Source of the DNA: Streptomyces nymphaeiformis
GTDB taxonomy: Bacteria > Actinomycetota > Actinomycetes > Streptomycetales > Streptomycetaceae
Assembly: GCF_014203895.1 (NCBI RefSeq)
Contig: NZ_JACHJY010000012.1
Span: 1-64,000, forward strand
Reading direction: 5' to 3'
DNA length: 64,000 bases
The notes below the pieces were generated by a model, which worked only from the letters and a program-made list of their open reading frames with translations, was not told where the DNA came from and did no database searches. The stretch's first letter is position 1, and the number at the start of each line of letters is the position of its first letter. Positions 42,567 to 50,645 of the stretch are shown in pieces. A program made the position numbers and the translations under genes.

Positions 42567-43533
42567 GCGCAGCCATCAGGCCCTCGGCCCTCACCTGGTC
42601 GACCCTCGTACGCCAGGAGGGGCCTGCGGCGGGCTCACGGAGCTGGGTTCCGTTGGCCCGTCGGGCCAGTTCCATGCGGCAGGCGCCGCAGTGCGTCTCG
42701 TCACCGACCGGCCGGAACACGTGCTCGTCACCGAACCCCTCGCAGGTGACCAGGCCCTGCCGGGCGGCTTCGGCCGGGCGCTCCTGAGGCGTCGGAGGCA
42801 GCAGCGGGACCGGGAGCTTCTCCGTCAGGCGGTGGCGCAGGAACCCGACCGCCGAACGGACGCCGGTACGCGGCAGATGGGCCGTCAGTGCGTGCCTGAG
42901 GTCCGCGACGGACACCCCGCGACGTAGCCACTCCGCCGCCGCCTCGGCCAGACCACGGGCTTCCCGGACACCGAGCAGCAGATCCCGGTTCTGGTGCCGG
43001 AGCGACAGCAGCAGGCGCTCCGCCTCGGCGGCTTCGGGTGTCATGTCCCCATCCGGCTCCGGCTGCTGTGCCGCCGGCTCTTCGGTGGGTGGGTGGGGAG
43101 AGGTCTTCTTCTCTCCGTCTTCGTCTACCGGTGGTTGGGCTCCGGTCCGCCGGGGTCCCCGATTTCGGGCGGTCGGTCCCGCGTCATCCGGAGACTCGGC
43201 CGGAATCCCGTCCCGGACCGCGTTCGCCTCGTCACGCGTAAGGGTGACGTTGGAGAGCAGCTGCTCGGTGAGCCAATATCCGCGCCGGGTCTGGAACTTC
43301 CACTCGTGCAGGAACCCGCAGGCCACCAGGCACTCCTTCGCCCGGTGGTACGCCCGGGGCCGCATGCCCAGGTCGGTGGCGTGCTCCCCGAGCGGCTTGC
43401 CGCTCGCGCTCTCGGGGAGGCCCTGGATGTAGATGAGGAGGAGCTTCGCGTCGCTGTTCAGACGCGAATGACGCACGACACCGTTCGAAACCTTGGTGAA
43501 GGACTGAACGGGAGCGATAACATGCCGAAGCAT
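42550..43533 (-). CDS. Helix-turn-helix domain protein with C-terminal Zn-site
   Basis: 327 residues. The N-terminal domain (FTKVSNGVVRHSRLNSDAKL, GMRPRAYHRAKECLVACGF) resembles winged-helix replication/DnaD-like regulators. A low-complexity linker precedes a helical middle (SLRHQNRDLLLGVREARGLAEA), and CEGFGD...HCGACRM near the end may bind zinc. Streptomyces has many such genes next to XRE-DUF397 clusters, as here. ATG 43533 was chosen; the ribosome site is weak. Large hairpins lie just upstream. Confidence 0.72.
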   Translation of the reverse strand: MLRHVIAPVQSFTKVSNGVVRHSRLNSDAKLLLIYIQGLPESASGKPLGEHATDLGMRPRAYHRAKECLVACGFLHEWKFQTRRGYWLTEQLLSNVTLTRDEANAVRDGIPAESPDDAGPTARNRGPRRTGAQPPVDEDGEKKTSPHPPTEEPAAQQPEPDGDMTPEAAEAERLLLSLRHQNRDLLLGVREARGLAEAAAEWLRRGVSVADLRHALTAHLPRTGVRSAVGFLRHRLTEKLPVPLLPPTPQERPAEAARQGLVTCEGFGDEHVFRPVGDETHCGACRMELARRANGTQLREPAAGPSWRTRVDQVRAEGLMAAPSGGA

Positions 43534-43568
43534 TTCTGGTGGACCTCTAGCTTCCACTGGCGGTGAAG

Positions 43569-43626
43569 GTCCCCGGACTCCCTGGTGTTGGCGCACCAGC
43601 CGGGGACCGCTCCGTTTCACGGAGCG
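43569..43626. terminator. Two hairpins in the 104-bp gap
   Basis: GTCCCCGG/CCGGGGAC with an inner CTGGTG/CACCAG stem (43569-43607), followed by CGCTCCGT-TTC-ACGGAGCG (43608-43626). They lie between the companion gene (43638) and the HTH gene (43533), both on the minus strand, and may end transcription or control the latter. Confidence 0.5.
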
Positions 43627-43637
43627 TGATGATGCGA

Positions 43638-44048
43638 TCACCGTAGCGCACAGTTCAGCGTGTGACGCAACAACTCCGGCTCCACGAACGGATCTTCGAT
43701 TGTCGGCCGGGACCTCCAGTCCAGCGGCCACGTCACCCCGTGCAGCGCCGGAATCCCGACGAACGCCTCGCCCCGCCCGTTCCGGCTCAGCGCCCGCGCC
43801 GGAGTGGGCCACGCGTGCGTGGCGGCGGTCTGCGGGGGCAGCAGGAAGTAGTGGTTCCGCTCCCCCGTCGCCTCGCGGACGATCGGCCCCGCCTGGAAGT
43901 CCGTGAACGCCATGAGGCGGTACGCCACGTCCTCGCCGAGGAAGCCGCCGATCCGCACGGCGTCGAAGTGGATGCCGGCGTGACGGAGGGCGTGACCGGA
44001 CGCGGGTACCCAAGCGGGCACGCTGTCAAGCGACTTGCGCAGATTCAT
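43638..44048 (-). CDS. Conserved hypothetical protein next to XRE-DUF397
   Basis: 136 residues (starts MNLRKSLDSVPAWVPASGHALRHAG; later FLLPPQTAATHAWP, HGVTWPLDWRSRP). It resembles a common Streptomyces protein family found beside XRE/DUF397 genes, with no known function. Divergent from the XRE gene by 81 bp. Confidence 0.7.
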   Translation of the reverse strand: MNLRKSLDSVPAWVPASGHALRHAGIHFDAVRIGGFLGEDVAYRLMAFTDFQAGPIVREATGERNHYFLLPPQTAATHAWPTPARALSRNGRGEAFVGIPALHGVTWPLDWRSRPTIEDPFVEPELLRHTLNCALR

Positions 44049-44129
44049 GCGGCCAGCTTGGCGGGCGTGATCTCCTGTGACCAGCGACACAGTCCGCTTG
44101 TGCGGGACTGTGCACTCGGGAGGTCGGGT

Positions 44130-44945
44130 GTGAACAAAGAGAAGAAGAGCCCGGGGGCCGCGAAGGCCTTCGGTGCGCTCCTGCGCTTCTACCGCGAACA
44201 GGCGGGCATCTCGCAGGAGGCCTTGGGCCGGAAGACCGGCTATTCCAAGTCCCAAGTGGCCATGATCGAGCGCGGAGAGCGACGGGCGAAGGGGAACTTC
44301 GTCCAGATCGCCGACGAGTTGCTGGGTGCACAAGGTGCACTTCTGACTGTCGCGAAGGAGGTGACCGCCAGTGCGGTGGCCGCCTGGTTCGAGGACTACC
44401 TGGACGAGGAGGCCAAGGCGGCGGGCATCTACTCGTACGAGAACCACCTGATCCCCGGGCTTCTGCAGACCCCGGAGTACGCGCGTGCGGTCTTCGGATG
44501 CGCCAGCCCGCCCTGGGAGGACGACGAGCTGAATGCCATGGTCGCGGCGCGGATGGGCCGACACGAGGTGTTCCACCGCAGGCCGCTTCCCCTGATCAGG
44601 TTCGTCCTGGAGAAGGTCGTGCTCACCCGCCCCATCGGGGGTACGCCCTGCCTCAAGAGGAACCTGCTGCACATCCTGGAGGTCGCCCAACTGCGCAACG
44701 TCGAGATCCAGGTCATGCCGGAGGACTGCGAGACGCACGCCGGGCTCAGCGGCCCGTTCATCCTGCTGGAGACAGCCGAGCGGAACAGCCAGCTCGTCTA
44801 CGTGGAAGGACTGAGCGGCCGGTACTTTCTGACCGAACAACCCGAGCTCGGGGATGCGTTCGCGCGATACGGAACCCTGCGCGCACAAGCCCTGAGCCCG
44901 AAAGAGTCCTACAAACTCATCGAACAGGTGGCACGAGAGCTATGA
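44130..44945 (+). CDS. XRE-family regulator with DUF5753
   Basis: 271 residues. The N-terminal HTH (FGALLRFYREQAGISQEALGRKTG, SQVAMIERGERR) is followed by DUF5753 (ENHLIPGLLQTPEYARAVF, NVEIQVMPEDCETHAGLSGPF). GGGAGG at 44117 gives a good site for GTG 44130. The DUF397 gene overlaps its stop. Such pairs are abundant in Streptomyces, can affect sporulation and antibiotic production, and have been compared with toxin-antitoxin systems. Confidence 0.9.
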   Translation: MNKEKKSPGAAKAFGALLRFYREQAGISQEALGRKTGYSKSQVAMIERGERRAKGNFVQIADELLGAQGALLTVAKEVTASAVAAWFEDYLDEEAKAAGIYSYENHLIPGLLQTPEYARAVFGCASPPWEDDELNAMVAARMGRHEVFHRRPLPLIRFVLEKVVLTRPIGGTPCLKRNLLHILEVAQLRNVEIQVMPEDCETHAGLSGPFILLETAERNSQLVYVEGLSGRYFLTEQPELGDAFARYGTLRAQALSPKESYKLIEQVAREL

Positions 44946-45115
44946 GCACCGACCTCCACTGGATCAAGTCCTCCTACAGCAGCGAACAGGGCGGCAACTG
45001 CGTCGAGGTCGCCACCCGCCCCGACTCCATCCACGTCCGCGACTCCAAGGACACCTCCCTCCCCTCGTTCGAGGTCTCCCCCGCCGCCTGGGGCGCCTTC
45101 GTCTCGACCGTGTGA
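44942..45115 (+). CDS. DUF397 protein
   Basis: 57 residues with the typical W-K-S-S-Y-S-S start (LHWIKSSYSSEQGGNCVEVA) and VRDSKD...VSPAAWGAFV. ATG 44942 overlaps the XRE stop (ATGA). Binds or modulates its XRE partner by family knowledge. A terminator hairpin follows 6 bp later. Confidence 0.92.
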   Translation: MSTDLHWIKSSYSSEQGGNCVEVATRPDSIHVRDSKDTSLPSFEVSPAAWGAFVSTV

Positions 45116-45120
45116 ACGGC

Positions 45121-45153
45121 GAGGGCCTCCACCCCGTCCGGGTGGAGGCCCTC
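45121..45153 (+). terminator. Hairpin terminator, copy A of a duplicated element
   Basis: GAGGGCCTCCACCC (45121-45134) pairs with GGGTGGAGGCCCTC (45140-45153). A near-identical hairpin occurs at 46084-46116, so the two flank the hydrolase gene as direct repeats. It lies between convergent genes. Confidence 0.75.
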
Positions 45154-45158
45154 ACTCG

Positions 45159-45902
45159 CTACTTCAGGTGCCGGGTGAAGAACCGCGCCCCCGCGTCGAG
45201 TTCGTACTGCGGGACGCCCGTGTGGCCGCCCGTGTTCGCGTGCAGGGTCTTCTCCTTGGAGCCGAACGCGTCGAACAGGTCCAGGGACGCCTGGCGGTCG
45301 TTCCCCTCGTCGTCCCACTGCAGGAGGACTTGGAGCGGGATGCCGACCTCGCGGGCGTCCTCGACGATGGCGGCGGGGATGAAGCTGCCCGCGAAGAGGC
45401 CGGCGGCCTTGATGCGCGGATCGGTCACCGCGAGGCGGACGCCGATGGAGATCACGCCGCCCTCGTAGCCGACGGGCCCGTCGATCTCGGGCAGGGCCAG
45501 GAGCACGTCCATGGTGGCCTGCCATTCGGGGACGGCCTGGTCGACGAGCGGGAGGATGAGCGCGTCGACGATCTCGTCGGTGAGCGGCTCGCCGGCCTGC
45601 AGCACCCGGCGCATGTCGGCGCGGGCCTGTTCGACCTCGGGCAGGCGGGGCCGGTCGCCCATGCCGGGGAGCTCGATGGTCGCCGAGGCGAAGCCGTACT
45701 GCGCGGCGTAGTACCGGGCCCGGCCCGCCACGCGGGCGTACGTCTTCTGGAGCCCGAGCGGCGGGAGGCCGATCAGGATCAGCGGGACCGGCGCGGACGC
45801 GGACGCGGATGCGGGGGTCCACAGGACGCCGGGGATGCCGTCGAGGGTGAACTCGCGCTCGATGACGTCGTCGTCGAAGCGCTGCTCGGAAGTGAATCGC
45901 AT
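45159..45902 (-). CDS. Alpha/beta-hydrolase-like protein lacking the usual nucleophile
   Basis: 247 residues. The fold matches dienelactone-hydrolase-like actinomycete proteins (PLILIGLPPLGLQ, QWDDEGNDRQASLDLF, GSKEKTLHANTGGHTG with His227). The nucleophile elbow reads GYEGG, with Glu147 where the family usually has Ser; catalysis by the normal route seems unlikely. The candidate acid (Asp197/198) and His are kept. The gene sits between duplicated hairpins. GAAAGG supports ATG 45902. Confidence 0.8.
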   Translation of the reverse strand: MRFTSEQRFDDDVIEREFTLDGIPGVLWTPASASASAPVPLILIGLPPLGLQKTYARVAGRARYYAAQYGFASATIELPGMGDRPRLPEVEQARADMRRVLQAGEPLTDEIVDALILPLVDQAVPEWQATMDVLLALPEIDGPVGYEGGVISIGVRLAVTDPRIKAAGLFAGSFIPAAIVEDAREVGIPLQVLLQWDDEGNDRQASLDLFDAFGSKEKTLHANTGGHTGVPQYELDAGARFFTRHLK

Positions 45903-45987
45903 GGTCGTGCCTTTCGGGAATGCGCGTGAATACGGCGCTCCCGGACGACGACCTATCGCCCGACCGTGACCCCAGAGGGGAGCACCC

Positions 45988-46041
45988 ATGTCGTTACGTT
46001 CACGGGTACCACCTCCTCGGTCTGCTGCACGGCTTCCGTGA
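45988..46041 (+). CDS. Possible 17-residue peptide
   Basis: Encodes MSLRSRVPPPRSAARLP after AGAGGGGAGC, a strong ribosome-like site. It is Arg/Pro-rich and unlike known leader peptides. It lies in the 180-bp gap between divergent-to-convergent neighbours and may be spurious. Confidence 0.25.
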   Translation: MSLRSRVPPPRSAARLP

Positions 46042-46083
46042 AGGTAGCAGCGGGCTTCCGGGGCCGCCAACCGATTTAAAAGC

Positions 46084-46116
46084 GAGGGCCTCCACCCCGT
46101 CGGGGTGGAGGCCCTC
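46084..46116 (-). terminator. Hairpin terminator, copy B of a duplicated element
   Basis: GAGGGCCTCCACCCC (46084-46098) pairs with its complement at 46102-46116. Nearly identical to copy A 963 bp away. It lies just after the FG-GAP gene end (46137) on the minus strand. Confidence 0.75.
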
Positions 46117-46136
46117 ACACACTCATCCGGTACGGA

Positions 46137-47360
46137 TCAGAACGCGCCGTTCAGACCCCACCAGTTGCCGTCCTCCGGGACGCCCGCGTTGAACGCGCCC
46201 GTGCCCTTGCCCGTGTAGAGGACGAGGCAGCCCACGCCACGGCACTCCGCGGAGACGTAGTTGCTGTTGGTGATCGTCGCGAGGTCGTTGCGGCCGTCGG
46301 CGTTGTAGTCGCCGACCGCGAGGAACGAGGCCATGACGTTCCAGCCGCCGCTGCCGATCAGGACGCGCGAGCCGACGCCGCCGGTGCTGGTGCCCGGGTA
46401 GAAGTAGAGCTTGCCCGTGGAGGCCTCGCGGGCGACCAGGTCGGCCCGGCCGTCGCCGTTCAGGTCACCGGCGCCGACCAGTGCGTTCATCGCGTTCCAG
46501 CCGCCGCTGCCGATGAGCTTGCGCGCGCCGATGCCGGTGCTGGTGCCCGGGTACAGCCACAGCTTGCCCGTGGACTTCTCGACGGCGAGGAGGTCCGAGC
46601 GGCTGTCGCCGGTCAGGTTGCCGAAGGCGGTGATCTGGTTCATGCCGTTCCAGCCGCCGGAGCCGATCAGCTTCCGCGTGCCGACGGCGCCGGTGCCCGT
46701 GCCCGGGTACAGCCAGAGCTTGCCCGTGGAGGCCTCGCGGGCGATGACGTCCTCTCGGCCGTCGCCGGAGAAGTCGCCGTGCCGGGTGAGGGCGTTCATG
46801 GCGTTCCAGCCGCCGCTGCCGACGAGCTTGCCCGTACCGTCGCCGGGCAGGAACCACAGGCGGCCGGCCTTGTCGCGGACGACGACGTCGGACTTCTTGT
46901 CGGCGTTCATGTCGCCGAAGCCCGCCGCCTTGGGAGCCGTGTAGGCGTTCCACTCGGGGTAGGCGGGCAGGACGCACTCGCGCTCGGTGGGGACGAACTT
47001 CAGCGAGCTGACCGAGTTGGTGCCGGGGCCGCCCCACTCGGTGCCCGCGGGGTCGGCGGGCATCGAGTAGACGCCGCCGTTGGTGCCGTAGTCGGCGTCC
47101 TCGTGCAGGCAGACGAACTTGTTGGTGCGGTTGACGACCGAGCGGAACGTGTTGTCCCAGGTCCCGAGCGTCGCCGTGTTCACGTTGGTCTTGTACATCG
47201 TGCCGGTGCCGTTGTCGGTCTTCCAGGCACAGAAGTAGCCGGACGGGCAGTCGCTGACAGCGGCCTGCGCCGGCGCCACGCCCGCGCCGAAGAGGCCGAG
47301 CGAGGTGAGCCCCAGCGTCGTGGCCACCGTGGCCACGCGCCGCAGCATGGAAATGCGCAT
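46137..47360 (-). CDS. Secreted crystallin-like/FG-GAP repeat protein
   Basis: 407 residues. A signal peptide ends at APAQAAVSD. The N-terminal domain (CPSGYFCAWKTDNGTGTMY) resembles the beta/gamma-crystallin-like inhibitor I36 fold with paired Cys. Then come five or more near-identical repeats (GDxxxDGxxDxxxR-STGKLWLYPGT; SGGWNAMNAL) of FG-GAP/VCBS type, probably binding calcium. No catalytic site was found. Repeats are nearly exact, so the number may vary between strains. Confidence 0.85.
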   Translation of the reverse strand: MRISMLRRVATVATTLGLTSLGLFGAGVAPAQAAVSDCPSGYFCAWKTDNGTGTMYKTNVNTATLGTWDNTFRSVVNRTNKFVCLHEDADYGTNGGVYSMPADPAGTEWGGPGTNSVSSLKFVPTERECVLPAYPEWNAYTAPKAAGFGDMNADKKSDVVVRDKAGRLWFLPGDGTGKLVGSGGWNAMNALTRHGDFSGDGREDVIAREASTGKLWLYPGTGTGAVGTRKLIGSGGWNGMNQITAFGNLTGDSRSDLLAVEKSTGKLWLYPGTSTGIGARKLIGSGGWNAMNALVGAGDLNGDGRADLVAREASTGKLYFYPGTSTGGVGSRVLIGSGGWNVMASFLAVGDYNADGRNDLATITNSNYVSAECRGVGCLVLYTGKGTGAFNAGVPEDGNWWGLNGAF

Positions 47361-47491
47361 CGAGTTCCCTCCAAACGGCGCGGAGCCTCACTGCTCGACG
47401 CGCCGTGTGGGGACCGTACCGTGCCGGGATTCCGGCGTCACCGGAGGGGCCGCCTGTTTCCGGAATGTTCGCTTCCCGTACGGCGGGGCCC

Positions 47492-48541
47492 TCACGGGGT
47501 CAGGACGCCGTTCAGGAAGGGCTCCACCGCCTCACTCCAGGCCTCCGGGTGGGTGTAGTGGAGGAGGTGGCCGGCGTCGGGGATCTCCGCGTACGCCCCG
47601 TGGGGCAGGACCCGGACCATCTCCTGGGCCTCCGCCCGGCCCAGCTCGCCGTCCAGGCCGCGCACGACGAGGGTGGGGCAGCGGACCTGGGCGAGGGAGT
47701 CCCAGTGGGCGTCGTGGACCCAGGTCTCACGGGAGGTCAGCATCTGCTCCGGGTCGAACACCGGGCGCCAGCCGTCCGGGTGCTCGGCCATCACCTCGGC
47801 GAAGAACGCGCCCCGCGCCGGGTTCGGCACCTCCACCCACGGGTCCTCGTCGCCGAACCAGCGGTGGACGGCCTCCAGGGACGGGAAGGGCGCCGGCCAG
47901 CCGCGGAACCAGTCCTGCCAGGCCCGCTGCGAGGCCGCGCCGAGCGCCGAGGCCCGCATGTCGCAGATGACGAGCGCGCGGACGAGGTCGGGGCGCTCGG
48001 CGGCCAGCTGCCAGGCGGTCAGGGCGCCCATGGAGTGGCCGACGAGGGTGACCGGGCCGAGGCCGAGCTGCTCGACGACGGCCGCCGCGTCCGCCACGTA
48101 CGCCTCGCGCGTGAAGGGCCCGCCGGCGGGCTTCTCGCTCGCGCCGTGACCGCGCTGGTCGAGGGCGACGATCCGGTGGCCCCCGGTGAGCCGGCGGACG
48201 GCGCGGGCCCAGTGGCCCGCGTGCCCCATCAGACCGTGGAGGAGTAACACGCCGGGGGCCGAGGCGTGGGCGTGCGGGGCCTGAGGCCCTGGTGCGGCGT
48301 GCGGGGCCTGCGGGGCTCGGGCGGGGCGGGGGACGGGACGGCCGCCGGGGCGGCCGGCGGTGTCGGGGCCGAGCCGCGGGACGGCGTCGGGGCCGAGGCG
48401 CCTGGCGGTCTCGGGGCCGGGACGCGGCACGCCGCCCGGGCCGGGCTGCGGGACGATCCCGGGCCCGCCGGGCTCCGCCGTGTATTCCCAGGCCGCCAGC
48501 CGGACGCCGTCCGCCCCGGTGACGTCGAGTCGTCGCGCCAT
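47492..48541 (-). CDS. Alpha/beta-hydrolase with Pro/Gly-rich insert
   Basis: 349 residues. The classical hydrolase set is intact: LLLHGLMGHAGHW, GHSMGAL nucleophile elbow, LDGELG acid region and DAGHLLHY catalytic His. An unusual insert at about residues 24-93 consists of P-R-P-G, R-L-G-P-D and P-Q-A-P-H repeats and separates strand beta-3 from the core; related hydrolases lack it. ATG 48541 is used; a LexA-like box lies about 45 bp upstream. Confidence 0.85.
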   Translation of the reverse strand: MARRLDVTGADGVRLAAWEYTAEPGGPGIVPQPGPGGVPRPGPETARRLGPDAVPRLGPDTAGRPGGRPVPRPARAPQAPHAAPGPQAPHAHASAPGVLLLHGLMGHAGHWARAVRRLTGGHRIVALDQRGHGASEKPAGGPFTREAYVADAAAVVEQLGLGPVTLVGHSMGALTAWQLAAERPDLVRALVICDMRASALGAASQRAWQDWFRGWPAPFPSLEAVHRWFGDEDPWVEVPNPARGAFFAEVMAEHPDGWRPVFDPEQMLTSRETWVHDAHWDSLAQVRCPTLVVRGLDGELGRAEAQEMVRVLPHGAYAEIPDAGHLLHYTHPEAWSEAVEPFLNGVLTP

Positions 48542-48937
48542 GGATCCGGCACCCCCTCTTTTCCGTCGAACCTCGCCAGACTATCGAACTCGCATTCGAA
48601 AATGCGCTCCTGCCGCACAACACCCCTCGTTCGAGTGACAGGGCTCAAGGGTTGATGCGCTCTGCCGAGGGGAGATCTTGAGCGGGAGGCGGACCGCTCG
48701 GGGAAAAACGGTCCGAGGGGACTGACCTTGAGAGCTCGGGGCTCCAGGTCAGCACAGGGGAGGACAGGCCCCGGCGCCGGAAGGCGCCGGGGCCCTCTGT
48801 CGTCCGTAGCCCTCATGGCCCCACCCCCGCGCCCGCTCATCGCCCCGCTCGTACCAGCGTGGCACGACGAGGGCGCGTGCGTGGCGATTCCGGCGTAAAA
48901 CGGGGCGCACGACGGATCATTGACCCGGATGCGGAAC
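48542..48937. other. Gene-free region with strong RNA structure
   Basis: No convincing gene. Hairpins: an 11-bp arm CTGACCTTGAG...CTCCAGGTCAG (48721-48752), then GGCCCCGGCGCC-GGAA-GGCGCCGGGGCC (48767-48794), a strong terminator. A possible small RNA or a pair of terminators. Confidence 0.4.
48584..48599. promoter_or_regulatory. Possible LexA/SOS-type box
   Basis: TCGAAC-TCGC-ATTCGA, one mismatch in each half from the actinobacterial SOS consensus TCGAAC-N4-GTTCGA. It precedes the alpha/beta-hydrolase start by 43 bp. Weak, by motif only. Confidence 0.35.
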
Positions 48938-48980
48938 GGGGGCGCCCCGCCGGCCTCCGAGAGACCGGCGGGGCGCCCCC
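48938..48980 (-). terminator. Strong GC hairpin terminator of dmdR1
   Basis: GGGGGCGCCCCGCCGG (48938-48953) pairs with its complement at 48965-48980, right after the dmdR1 stop at 49000. Confidence 0.75.
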
Positions 48981-48999
48981 GCTCACGTACGGGACGGGC

Positions 49000-49689
49000 T
49001 CAGCGCTTCGCGACGAACACGTGCGCCGCGATGTCCGCGTCCAGCTCCGCGGCCTCGCCGCTGCTGCCGACCAGGACACCGCCCGGCGACTCCGACACCG
49101 ACACCACCGAGCCGGGCTGCACGCCCGCCCTCCGCAGCGTGTACATCAGCTGGGCGTCCGTCTGGATCGGCTCGCCGATCCTGCGGACGATCACCGTCTT
49201 GCCCTCGCTCGCGTCCAGGTCGGCCAGCGACACCATCGAGTCGTCGAGGAAGGCCTCGGCCTCCGCCTTCTCGCCCAGCTCGTCCAGGCCCGGGATCGGG
49301 TTCCCGTACGGCGACTCCGTCGGGTGGCGCAGCAGCTCCATGACCCGCCGCTCCACGGCCTCGCTCATCACGTGCTCCCAGCGGCAGGCCTCGGCGTGGA
49401 CCTGCTCCCACTCCAGGCCGATCACGTCGACGAGCAGGCACTCGGCCAGGCGGTGCTTGCGCATCACCCGGGTGGCGAGGCGACGGCCCTCGTCCGTGAG
49501 CTCCAGATGGCGATCACTCGCCACGGCCACCAGGCCGTCGCGCTCCATCCGGGCCACCGTCTGGCTCACGGTCGGACCGCTCTGGTCGAGCCGCTCGGCG
49601 ATCCGGGCACGCATGGGGACCACACCTTCCTCCTCGAGCTCGAGGATGGTGCGGAGGTACATCTCCGTTGTGTCGATCAGTCCGGACAT
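49000..49689 (-). CDS. dmdR1: Iron-dependent repressor DmdR1 (DtxR family)
   Basis: 229 residues. DtxR metal ligands fall at the exact family numbers: Met10; His79, Glu83 and His98; Cys102, Glu105 and His106. The HTH is RIAERLDQSGPTVSQTVARM, and a C-terminal SH3-like domain follows. In Streptomyces DmdR1 uses Fe2+ to repress siderophore genes. GAGGGG precedes ATG 49689. The order SIS gene-dmdR1 matches S. coelicolor as I remember it, where an antiparallel gene, adm, overlaps dmdR1; an open frame lies opposite it here too. Confidence 0.95.
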   Translation of the reverse strand: MSGLIDTTEMYLRTILELEEEGVVPMRARIAERLDQSGPTVSQTVARMERDGLVAVASDRHLELTDEGRRLATRVMRKHRLAECLLVDVIGLEWEQVHAEACRWEHVMSEAVERRVMELLRHPTESPYGNPIPGLDELGEKAEAEAFLDDSMVSLADLDASEGKTVIVRRIGEPIQTDAQLMYTLRRAGVQPGSVVSVSESPGGVLVGSSGEAAELDADIAAHVFVAKR

Positions 49690-49883
49690 ACGTGCCCCTC
49701 GATGAGTCGTGCGCTGGCCCTGCCGCAATTGTTGCGCATCGGACCGACAACCGGGCCGCGCCGGGTGAGGAGGGGTGGTGCGGTATTGACAGAGCAATGG
49801 TCCAGACCGCACCGTGATCGGCGACCTCGGCGAGAGCGCGGGACGCGAGCCGACGAGAGCCACGACGACAAGGAGCCGCCGCG

Positions 49884-50639
49884 ATGGGCGAGAGCAAGCT
49901 GGCCGGACAGTTCTTCGACGCGGCGATCGGCCTGCTCAAGGAGGTGCGCGACGGGGACTCCGCCGAGATCGCCGCCGCCGGAGCCGCGATCGCCGCCGCC
50001 GTCGCGAACGGCAACCGGCTCTTCGCCTTCGGCGCCGGACACTCCTCGCTCGCCGCCCAGGACGTCGTCTACCGGGCCGGCGGCTTCGCCCTGATGAACC
50101 TGCTCGCCGTCCCCGGCGTCGTCGGCGTCGACGTCATGCCCGCCACCCTCGGCTCCGCCCTGGAGCGCGTCGACGGCCTCGCCGGGGCGGTCCTCGACTG
50201 CTCCCCCGCCAAGGCCGGCGACGTCCTGATCATCATCTCCCTCTCCGGGCGCAACGCCCTGCCCGTGGAGATGGCCATGAACGCCCGCGCGCTCGGCCTC
50301 ACCGTCATCGGCGTCACGTCGGTGGCGTACGCCACGGAGACGAAGTCGCGGCACGTGTCGGGGACGTACCTCAAGGACCACTGCGACATCGTCCTCGACT
50401 CGAAGATCGCCGTCGGGGACGCGGAGCTCACCCACGAGGGCATCGAAGCGCCCTTCGCGCCCGCCTCCACCGTCGTCACCAGCGCCCTCATGCAGGCCAC
50501 GATGGCCGCCGCCGCCGAGGAGCTCGTACGCCTCGGCATCGAGCCGCCGCTGCTGCGCTCCGGCAACGTCGACGGCGGGCACGAGTGGAACGGGCGCGTG
50601 ATGGACGAGTACGGCGACCGGATCTTCTACCGGCGCTGA
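49884..50639 (+). CDS. SIS-domain sugar-phosphate-binding protein
   Basis: 251 residues. The SIS fold has FAFGAGHSSLAAQDVVYRAGG at the phosphosugar site and IISLSGRNALPVEMAM. A Ser/Thr and His may assist isomerisation, but the substrate is unknown. CAAGGAG precedes ATG 49884. Divergent from dmdR1 by 194 bp, the order known in Streptomyces. Confidence 0.9.
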   Translation: MGESKLAGQFFDAAIGLLKEVRDGDSAEIAAAGAAIAAAVANGNRLFAFGAGHSSLAAQDVVYRAGGFALMNLLAVPGVVGVDVMPATLGSALERVDGLAGAVLDCSPAKAGDVLIIISLSGRNALPVEMAMNARALGLTVIGVTSVAYATETKSRHVSGTYLKDHCDIVLDSKIAVGDAELTHEGIEAPFAPASTVVTSALMQATMAAAAEELVRLGIEPPLLRSGNVDGGHEWNGRVMDEYGDRIFYRR

Positions 50640-50645
50640 CCGGGC

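Noticed and set aside
43662..44945. A longer start for the XRE gene
   Set aside because: GGGAGG before GTG 44130 and the family's normal length favour the shorter protein.
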